Of a stretch of DNA of 64,000 nt, positions 57,649-64,000 are shown in pieces (within the stretch, counting starts at the first letter, position 1; each line of letters opens with the position of its first letter). The notes under the pieces were generated by a model. It saw nothing but the letters and a program-made list of their open reading frames with translations. It was not told where the DNA came from and searched no databases. The translations under genes were made by a program, and so were the position numbers. Origin of the DNA: Pseudooceanicola sp. (GTDB lineage Bacteria; Pseudomonadota; Alphaproteobacteria; Rhodobacterales; Rhodobacteraceae). The stretch lies in assembly GCF_029213205.1 (NCBI RefSeq), contig NZ_JARGNH010000001.1, positions 124,001-188,000 on the forward strand. Direction: 5' to 3'.

Positions 57649-58569
57649 TCAGGCGCGCGGATGCGCGGCGGCATAGACCTGCATCAGCCGGGCGGTGTCG
57701 ACAGCGGTATAGGCCTGGGTGGTCGAGAGGCTGGCATGGCCCAGCAATTCCTGGATCGCCCGCAGGTCGCCGCCTGCATTCAGCAGATGGGTGGCAAAGG
57801 AATGGCGCATCGCATGCGGGGTGGCGGTGGCGGGCAGGCCGAGCTGGTTGCGCGCCCGTTCCATCGCCTTCTGGATGGCGCGGGCCGACAGCGGACCGCC
57901 ACGGATGGCGCGAAACAGCGGATCAGTGGCATGGCAAGGGTAGGGGCAGAGGGCGAGATAGGCCTCGACCGCCTCGCGTGCCGGGCGGATCAGCGGCACC
58001 ACCCGTTCCTTGCGGCCCTTGCCGATGATCCTGAGGGTGCCACCCAGCGGCAGATCGGCGGCGCTCAGCGACAGCGCCTCGGAGATCCGCAAGCCACAGC
58101 CGTAGAGCAGGGTCAGCACTGCCATGTCACGCGCCTGCACCCATTTCTGTTCAGACTGCAGGGCGATGGTCTCGATCATCTCGATCGCCGCATCCTCTTG
58201 TAGCGGGCGTGGCAGTTTGCGCTGATATTTCGGCGCCCGGGCCGAAAGCACCGCGGTCGGATCGAAATCCTCGCGCTCGGCCAGCCACCGGAAAAAGGTC
58301 TTCACCGCGCTCAGCTTGCGGGCCAGCGACCGGGCACCGACACCCTGGCCCCGGGTCTGCGCCATCCAGGCGCGCATGTCGGTGACGCTGATCTGTTTCA
58401 GCGGTCCCAGACCCTGCGCCGCGCCCTTGTGGGCGCCGATGAAGGCCAGGAAATCGGCCAGATCGTGGGAATAGGCGGTAATGGTGTTGTCGCTGGCGTC
58501 CTTCAGGGCCCGTTCGCTGTCGAGCCACCCTTGCAGGGCGTCACGCGCGGCGGGCGAAATCAGGCTCAC
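57649..58569 (-). CDS. xerC: tyrosine recombinase XerC
   Basis: XerC resolves chromosome dimers at dif with XerD. The 306-residue protein has the SAM-like N-terminal core-binding domain (ALQGWLDSERALKDASDNTI) and the catalytic residues R (YGCGLRISEALSL), K (GKGRKERVVPL), H and R (HAMRHSFATHLL), H (LGHASLSTTQ) and the nucleophile Y in AYTAVD. It overlaps the DUF484 gene by four bases, the usual arrangement. Confidence 0.95.
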   Translation of the reverse strand: MSLISPAARDALQGWLDSERALKDASDNTITAYSHDLADFLAFIGAHKGAAQGLGPLKQISVTDMRAWMAQTRGQGVGARSLARKLSAVKTFFRWLAEREDFDPTAVLSARAPKYQRKLPRPLQEDAAIEMIETIALQSEQKWVQARDMAVLTLLYGCGLRISEALSLSAADLPLGGTLRIIGKGRKERVVPLIRPAREAVEAYLALCPYPCHATDPLFRAIRGGPLSARAIQKAMERARNQLGLPATATPHAMRHSFATHLLNAGGDLRAIQELLGHASLSTTQAYTAVDTARLMQVYAAAHPRA

Positions 58570-59273
58570 GACAACCAGCGCCGCATCGTGCGTTCAAAGA
58601 CGCAGCCAAAGAAGGACAGGAGGTCGGTGCCGTGCTGGGGTGAAAACATATGCGGATCCTCGGATCCCATCACCAGCATGCCGGGCAGGCGGCCGGGGCC
58701 GAAATCGAGCCGCAGGCAGGCCTCGGAGCGGACCCATTCGGCATTGTCGCCATAGACATCGCCCTTGCCCTGACCGATCTGACGCAGCACCACCTGCCGC
58801 GCCGGGGCGTTGCGGTCGCGTTCGACATAATCATGGACAAAGCCAGGTTCGACCACCCGCAGCACCGCGCCCATCCGGCGCACGGCCGGGTCTTCTTCGT
58901 TCTGCAAGGTCTCCAGCACCAGATGGACGAAATCGAGCCCGAGGATTTCGGCCACTTCCCCGCCGAGGTCGCGCAGGAAGGTTTCGAAATCGCTGGGGTC
59001 CAGCATCCGCAGCACCGCGCGATGCACCTGGTTCATGCCCGCAAGGTTCTCATAGGCGGCGGCAATCACCGAACGGTGGGTGTCCTCAAGCCGGTCAAGC
59101 CGGGCCTCCAGCCGTTCCATCGCGATACCGCGCAGATCGACGACATTGCCGCCCATGGTGCGTTCATTGGCGGCCACCAGGGCGCGCATCAGGGCCTGAT
59201 CGTTCAGGATAACGTCAGGCTGGTCGATGATCTGCTCGCGCAGGTCATCGTCGATTTTCACTGGATTGGTCAT
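58566..59273 (-). CDS. DUF484-family protein
   Basis: This 235-residue protein has the DUF484 N-terminal helix region (LREQIIDQPDVILNDQALMR) and a GAF-like C-terminal part (RSEACLRLDFGPGRLPGMLV and SEDPHMFSPQHGTDLLSFF). Its place beside xerC is conserved in proteobacteria. Function unknown. It is translated with xerC through the ATGA overlap. Confidence 0.92.
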   Translation of the reverse strand: MTNPVKIDDDLREQIIDQPDVILNDQALMRALVAANERTMGGNVVDLRGIAMERLEARLDRLEDTHRSVIAAAYENLAGMNQVHRAVLRMLDPSDFETFLRDLGGEVAEILGLDFVHLVLETLQNEEDPAVRRMGAVLRVVEPGFVHDYVERDRNAPARQVVLRQIGQGKGDVYGDNAEWVRSEACLRLDFGPGRLPGMLVMGSEDPHMFSPQHGTDLLSFFGCVFERTMRRWLS

Positions 59274-59411
59274 AAACTGCCTGTCTTGATCTGCATTTTT
59301 TTGTTTGAGCAGATACTAGCAGAGCCGGACGGCAATTGCGCAGGCAAAATGGCGGCCCATCCGGAACCGGGGGCAAGTGTTGCGCCTGCGCCCCGACCAA
59401 GGGTGATAGGA

Positions 59412-60065
59412 TCAGAGAATTTTCTGACCGGTTTTTGCCCAGTCGGCCATGAAGGCCTCAAGCCCCTTGTCGGTCAGCGGATGTGCCACCATCGCCTTGA
59501 TCACGTTTGGCGGGGCGGTGGCGACATCGGCACCGATCTTGGCGGCTTCGGACATGTGATTGACGCTGCGGATCGAGGCCGCGAGGATCTGGGTCTCATA
59601 GCCGTAATTGTCATATATCACCCGGATGTCATGGATCAAATCCATGCCGTCGAGGTTGATATCGTCCAATCGTCCGATGAACGGGCTGACAAAGGTCGCG
59701 CCGGCCTTGGCCGCCAGCAGCGCCTGATTGGCGCTGAAACACAGGGTGACATTGACCATCCGGCCCTCGTCGCTGAGCGCCTTGCAGGCTTTCAGCCCGT
59801 CCCAGGTCAGCGGCACCTTGATCGCGATATTGTCGGCGATCTTGGCCAGTTCGCGGCCCTCGGCGATCATGCCCTCGGCGTCCAGCGCCACGGTTTCGGC
59901 GCTGACCGGACCATCGACCAGATCACAGATTTCCTTGGTCACTTCGCGGATGTCGCGGCCTGATTTCATGATCAGCGAGGGGTTGGTGGTGACCCCGTCG
60001 ACCATGCCCAAAGCATGCAGTTCACGGATCGCGTCGATCTCGGCGGTGTCGACAAAGAATTTCAT
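59412..60065 (-). CDS. tal: transaldolase / fructose-6-phosphate aldolase family
   Basis: This 217-residue short transaldolase has [34 protein letters not shown], the Schiff-base lysine in [15 protein letters not shown] near residue 85 and [12 protein letters not shown]. The short class includes both transaldolases and FSA aldolases. In Rhodobacterales it normally serves the pentose-phosphate pathway and lies beside priA, as here. Confidence 0.93.
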   Translation of the reverse strand: MKFFVDTAEIDAIRELHALGMVDGVTTNPSLIMKSGRDIREVTKEICDLVDGPVSAETVALDAEGMIAEGRELAKIADNIAIKVPLTWDGLKACKALSDEGRMVNVTLCFSANQALLAAKAGATFVSPFIGRLDDINLDGMDLIHDIRVIYDNYGYETQILAASIRSVNHMSEAAKIGADVATAPPNVIKAMVAHPLTDKGLEAFMADWAKTGQKIL

Positions 60066-60227
60066 GAGCGGAGCCTCCGGCGGGTTGGACTTGCCCCCGT
60101 GTTAGCCGATAAGCTGAGCCTCCGAAACCCCGCACCTGTGACGGCGCCGGGAACCTAGATGCAGTAGCCAATGTTAACGATTGCCGAAGGAACATGCGCG
60201 CACATTGTCCAATTAACAAAATTATTG

Positions 60228-60548
60228 TCAGTAACCGCTATAATTGGAAAAGCCGCCGTAATTATTCGAGGGGCTAACTATGATAGGCGCTTGGGTGGCA
60301 TAGGGATTTCGGGCGCTCTGGGAACCGTATGGCGAACCGTATTGGCCGTATGGGTTGTTAATACTATCGGAACTATACGGGCTTCCATATTGTCCATATG
60401 GGTTAGCCACGCTATTTGGATCATACGGGTTGGAGTTGAGGTTCCCCAGATATTTGCCAGTTTGTGGGTCGACCAATATCAGGCTTTGGGCATGGACCGC
60501 AGTGGAGCTGATCATTGTCAGTATGAAGAGAGAAGTTATCGTGCGCAT
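60228..60548 (-). CDS. secreted Asn/Tyr-rich repeat protein
   Basis: This 106-residue protein has a signal peptide (TSLFILTMISSTAVHAQ) and a mature part with imperfect repeats: NPYGQYGSPYSSDSIN, NPYGQYGSPYGSQSA and NPYATQA. The gene is visibly richer in A and T than its neighbours. Function unknown; a surface-exposed protein with an extended structure is plausible. The ATG at 60548 is chosen because the signal peptide starts there. Confidence 0.75.
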   Translation of the reverse strand: MRTITSLFILTMISSTAVHAQSLILVDPQTGKYLGNLNSNPYDPNSVANPYGQYGSPYSSDSINNPYGQYGSPYGSQSARNPYATQAPIIVSPSNNYGGFSNYSGY

Positions 60549-60779
60549 TGGACCCTCCGAATCTAATCCGAAGAATAATAGCAGCAAAGTTAGCGCGGGG
60601 ATTGCAGAATGGGCCGAAAGCCGCAGAAAAATTTAGACATCCGTCTTGAGACGCTCTGCATGAACGACACACATTCAAGATTTTCTGAGGCTGCAAGCGT
60701 AGACATGACCCGGCGGCAGCAAGCTTGACCTTACCTCGCGGCAGGGCGAGGTAGAAGTACATAACCTTTTCCGGGTCCC

Positions 60780-62969
60780 ATGATAAACCATTTTGCTGAA
60801 GACGATCTTGTCGCCGTTCTGACCACCCAGCCGCTGGACCGGACCCTGGATTACCGGGCGCCCGAGGGCGGCTGCGCGCTGGGGGCCTTTGTGCAGGTGC
60901 CGCTGGGACCGCGCCAGGTGCTGGGGGTGGTCTGGGGGCCGGGGCGCGGCGATTTCGACCTGGCCAAGATCCGGCCGGTCACCCGGGTGCTGAATGTCGC
61001 CCCGATGCGCGACGAGATGCGCGACTTCCTGACCCGTGCCGGCGCCTATACCCTGACTCCGTTGCCGGCGATGTTGCGGCTGGCGACCCGGGCACCGGGG
61101 CTGACCGACCCGCCCTCGATGCGGGTGGTCCTGCGGCTTGGCGACGGTGAACCGGCGCGGATGACCGAGGCGCGGACCCGGGTGCTGGACGCGCTGGCCG
61201 AAAGCGGCGATGCGGCGGTGACGATGCGCGAGCTCTGCGAGGCGGCGGGCACCTCGTCCTCGGTGGTCAAGGGGCTGATCAAGGCCGGGGCAGTGCGCGA
61301 GGAAACCGCGCCGCGCGACCAGCCGTTTGCCCGGCTCGACGCGGCGCGGGCGGGCAAGCCCCTGACCGCGGATCAGACCGCCGCCGCCGCCGCGCTGGGA
61401 CGCGGCATTGAGGCCGGTGCCTATGGCACCACGCTGCTGCGTGGGGTCACCGGCTCCGGCAAGACCGAGGTCTATCTCGAAGCCGTCGCCGCCTGCCTTG
61501 CCAAGGGCCGTCAGGCGCTGGTGCTGTTGCCGGAAATCGCGCTGACGGCGGGATTCCTGACCCGGGTCGAGGCGCGCTTCGGCGCCCGCCCGGCCGAATG
61601 GCACCACGGGGTGACGATGACCGAACGCCGCCGGATCTGGAAGATGGTCGGGCAGGGCGGCGCCGAACTGGTGGTCGGCGCCCGCTCGGCGCTGTTCCTG
61701 CCGTTCCGCGACCTCGGGTTGATCGTCGTCGATGAGGAACATGACAGCTCTTACAAGCAGGAGGAGGGGGTGCATTACAACGCCCGCGACATGGCGGTGC
61801 TGCGCGCTTCGCTGACCGGCGCGCAGGTGGTGCTGGCCTCGGCGACACCGTCGCTGGAAAGCTGGGCCAATGCCGAGGCGGGCAAATACCAGCGCCTCGA
61901 TCTGGAAAGCCGGTTTGGCGGCGCGGTGCTGCCGCAGATGCACGCCATCGACATGCGCCACGAGGCGCTGGAGGCCGGACGCTGGATCTCTCCGACCCTG
62001 CGCAACGCGGTCAATGACCGGCTGCAAAAGGGCGAACAGGCCCTGCTGTTCCTGAACCGGCGCGGCTATGCGCCGGTCACCATCTGCCGCGCCTGCGGCG
62101 AAAAGATCGGCTGTGAGCAGTGCGACGCGGCCATGGTCGAACATCGGTTCCTGAAACGGCTGGTCTGCCACCAATGCGGCGAAAGCCGACCGATGCCCGA
62201 GATTTGTCCGTCGTGCCAGGCCGAGGGGCGCCTGGCCCCGGTCGGCCCCGGAGTTGAGCGGCTGACCGAAGAGGCGGCCGAGGTATTTCCCGAGGCCCGG
62301 ATTGCCACCCTGTCCTCGGATCTCTTCGGCACCGCCCGCGCGTTGAAAGAGCGGATCGAGGCGATTGCCGATGGCGGCGCCGACCTGATCATCGGCACCC
62401 AGCTGGTCGCCAAGGGCCATAACTTTCCGCTGCTCACCCTGGTCGGGGTGATCGACGCCGACCTGGGGCTGCAAGGCGCAGATCTGCGCGCCGCCGAGCG
62501 CAGTTTTCAACTGATGCGCCAGGTGTCGGGCCGGGCCGGGCGTGCCGACCGGCCGGGGACGGCCCTGATGCAGACCCACCAACCCGATCACCCGGTGATT
62601 CGCGCCATCCTGGGCGGCAAGGAAGAGGAATTCTGGCAGGCCGAGGCCGACAGCCGCCGGTCCATCGGGATGCCGCCCTTTGGCCGTCTTGCCGGGCTGG
62701 TGCTGAGTGGGCCGGAAGCCAGCCTGCCGATGCGGATCGGCGCCGATCTGGCGCGCAATGATGCGGCGCTGCGCGCCATCGGTGCCCAGGTCTTTGGCCC
62801 GGCCCCGGCGCCGATTGCCCGGGTGCGGGGACGCCACCGGGTGCGCTTGCTGGTCAAGGCCCCGAAAGGCGCACCGATCCAGGAGGCCATTGCCCGCTGG
62901 CTGGGGCCGCTGACCCTGCCCAAGGATGTGCGGCTATCGGTGGATATCGACCCGCAGAGCTTTCTTTAA
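60780..62969 (+). CDS. priA: primosomal protein N' (replication restart helicase)
   Basis: PriA reloads the replisome at stalled forks. The 729-residue protein has a 3'-DNA binding N-terminal domain, helicase Walker A GVTGSGKTEVYLEA, Walker B VVDEEHDSSYKQEE, and the eight zinc cysteines in CRACGEKIGCEQCDAA, VCHQCGE and ICPSCQAEG. The C-terminal helicase motif QLMRQVSGRAGR is intact. It is divergent from the transaldolase region, as in related genomes. Confidence 0.96.
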   Translation: MINHFAEDDLVAVLTTQPLDRTLDYRAPEGGCALGAFVQVPLGPRQVLGVVWGPGRGDFDLAKIRPVTRVLNVAPMRDEMRDFLTRAGAYTLTPLPAMLRLATRAPGLTDPPSMRVVLRLGDGEPARMTEARTRVLDALAESGDAAVTMRELCEAAGTSSSVVKGLIKAGAVREETAPRDQPFARLDAARAGKPLTADQTAAAAALGRGIEAGAYGTTLLRGVTGSGKTEVYLEAVAACLAKGRQALVLLPEIALTAGFLTRVEARFGARPAEWHHGVTMTERRRIWKMVGQGGAELVVGARSALFLPFRDLGLIVVDEEHDSSYKQEEGVHYNARDMAVLRASLTGAQVVLASATPSLESWANAEAGKYQRLDLESRFGGAVLPQMHAIDMRHEALEAGRWISPTLRNAVNDRLQKGEQALLFLNRRGYAPVTICRACGEKIGCEQCDAAMVEHRFLKRLVCHQCGESRPMPEICPSCQAEGRLAPVGPGVERLTEEAAEVFPEARIATLSSDLFGTARALKERIEAIADGGADLIIGTQLVAKGHNFPLLTLVGVIDADLGLQGADLRAAERSFQLMRQVSGRAGRADRPGTALMQTHQPDHPVIRAILGGKEEEFWQAEADSRRSIGMPPFGRLAGLVLSGPEASLPMRIGADLARNDAALRAIGAQVFGPAPAPIARVRGRHRVRLLVKAPKGAPIQEAIARWLGPLTLPKDVRLSVDIDPQSFL

Positions 62970-63080
62970 CAGGGTGCCGAAAACAGTCCCTTTTCAGGAA
63001 CGCTGTCCCCGCATCAGGGCTGTTTCGCCTGATCGCGATTCCCGCGGCTCGATATATGCCCCGTGGGCCGTCTCTCCGCG

Positions 63081-63330
63081 TCATGGGGCACGCAACCGGG
63101 GTGGCCTGGCGAGGTTGTTGGCGGCCAGGTCGAGCGAATGAACCGCGACCGGACCCGTTCGACGCCGCGATCCATGGTCCGAGCCATGCCGCCGACGGTT
63201 TTGGCCCATCCGAACGCTTCCTCGCTCTTCTTTCGGGGCTTCAGGGGCTGGGCGTGGCCCTCGTGCCGGGTGGTTCGGCCATCGATTGCTGAATGTCTCG
63301 CTTTCCGGGCGACATGCGGTGTGACGCAAA
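63081..63330 (-). pseudogene. C-terminal remnant of an IS5-family transposase
   Basis: The minus strand reads SAIDGRTTRHEGHAQ and KSEEAFGWAKTVGGMARTMD then RGVERVRSRF, the C-terminus of IS5-type transposases. One frame over it ends SLDLAANNLARPPRLRAP and a stop. The frameshift and missing N-terminus show it is dead. Confidence 0.75.
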
Positions 63331-63334
63331 GTGC

Positions 63335-63425
63335 CGCGACGCCCATGTGTTTCATCAGCGTCGCGACATGCAACCGCCCGACCTTGAAGCCCTCCCGGAC
63401 CAGCAGCCCTTGCAACATCCGGCTG
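63335..63425 (-). pseudogene. internal fragment of an IS3-family orfB
   Basis: The minus strand reads LLVREGFKVGRLHVATLMKH then MGVAAL, the conserved N-terminal part of orfB of IS2/IS407-like elements. It is fused between the IS5 remnant and the IS51 remnant. The orfA fragment at 22179-22423 is of the same general group. Confidence 0.65.
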
Positions 63426-64000
63426 CCCGCGAACCCACAGCACGTTCGGCGCATCGGCATAGAAGTTGCGGTAACCAGATCGGCGGCAGGGCGTCCCCTT
63501 GGATCGCGCTCCGTGGGGGTCACGAACTTGCGGCGACGAACGCCTCTCAAGCCGTTGGCTAGCATAGACGCTCGACACGCTTCCGGCCGACCTGGATGCC
63601 TTCATCGGCCAGCTCGGCGTGAATGCGGGGTGCCCCACAGGTCTCCTTCGACGCTTCATGGATTGCTGCGACCGGCTTGCTCAGCCTCTCGTCGGCAACC
63701 CGCCAGACGCTCGGCGGGCGGCTGTGATGGCATGGAACCCGCTGCGGGACATCCCCAGCCTGCGCGACATCATCTGGACAGAATGCGCGGCCTGGTTCGC
63801 GGTCATGAACTCGAAGACCTCCGCGATGTCACGTTGTCTTGTGCAAACCAGGCCGCGGCCTTTGAGAGGATATCGCGCTCCTGGCGAAACGGCCTCACCT
63901 CGCGTCGAAGTTGACGCAGGATGTGATCAACCGCGATCATGGCGGCGCAGGGCTCATACGCCCGCGCCAAACTATCAACCCTGCGCCCAATGCGCACCCG
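63425..64000 (-). pseudogene. IS51-type IS3 element remnant, running off the window
   Basis: From the window end the minus strand gives orfA (RVDSLARAYEPC and ERDILSKAAAWFAQD), then orfB pieces in different frames: FEFMTANQAAHSVQMMSRRL, AIHEASKETCGAPRIHAELA, NGLRGVRRRKFVTPTERDP and RNFYADAPNVLWV. At least two frameshifts and a truncation are present. Bases 63951-64000 repeat 32846-32895 in inverse orientation. Confidence 0.75.

Noticed and set aside
60675-62837. 720-residue minus-strand frame opposite priA
   Set aside because: Same antisense effect; composition dominated by Arg, Gln, Pro and His with no family pattern.

Overview
The window reads as a chromosomal piece of a high-GC, probably marine or halotolerant alphaproteobacterium of the order Rhodobacterales (Rhodobacteraceae/Paracoccaceae). 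This rests on gene content: a PccR-controlled propionyl-CoA locus, phosphatidylcholine synthase, a priA/transaldolase/DUF484/xerC block, an LdtR-type MarR regulator, DUF1194 and DUF6497 proteins, and an ectoine operon. I see no rRNA, tRNA or CRISPR array. Species is inference only.

Layout. 0-7 kb: Hsp70-like protein, SLC13 permease, a marC remnant, YebC, DinB, LysE and EamA exporters. 7-18.5 kb: the propionyl-CoA/methylmalonyl-CoA pathway (pccR, an internally deleted MFS gene, pccB, small envelope and unknown proteins, pccA, DUF4174, a broken sulfotransferase-like gene, methylmalonyl-CoA mutase), with TTTGCAAA boxes upstream of pccR and pccB. 18.4-21.7 kb: MAPEG, GNAT, TerB-DnaJ, an EEP-fold nuclease/phosphatase and a periplasmic protein. 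21.7-22.75 kb: fragments of IS5 and IS3 elements and of an integrase. 22.75-27.2 kb: ectR-like regulator and ectA-ectB-ectC-ask. 27.6-32.5 kb: an old yellow enzyme, a LuxI-type synthase, a membrane histidine kinase and a two-domain response regulator. 32.7-38.5 kb: remnants of a third IS and of a catabolic cluster (Baeyer-Villiger-like and SDR fragments) among a nitronate monooxygenase, a frameshifted SDR, thioesterase II, a hydrolase and a second old yellow enzyme. 38.6-49.2 kb: aminotransferase, SdhE, LdtR-like regulator, two DUF1194 genes (one frameshifted), a glyoxalase, a Slam/TbpB-like lipoprotein pair (type XI secretion), ThyX, small secreted proteins and a cold-shock protein. 49.2-53.1 kb: a complete bufferin-type RiPP operon (bufABCD) divergent from a SigF-like ECF sigma factor and its NrsF-like anti-sigma, with matching promoter motifs facing both ways. 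53.1-63 kb: ThrS, two hydrolases, PC synthase, XerC, DUF484, transaldolase, a repeat-rich secreted protein and PriA. 63-64 kb: three superposed IS remnants.

How the genes work together. PccA and PccB carboxylate propionyl-CoA and the mutase turns methylmalonyl-CoA into succinyl-CoA, under PccR. EctABC plus a dedicated aspartate kinase make the compatible solute ectoine. BufB/BufC would modify the Cys-containing BufA precursor, controlled by the sigma/anti-sigma pair. The Slam barrel would display the adjacent lipoprotein on the cell surface. The LuxI protein sits beside a two-component pair, not beside a LuxR receptor.

Decay is common in the intergenic spaces: marC, a sulfotransferase-like gene, an SDR, a BVMO-like gene, a DUF1194 gene and at least six IS or integrase fragments are broken. 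The ectoine block in particular is bordered on one side by integrase and IS debris.
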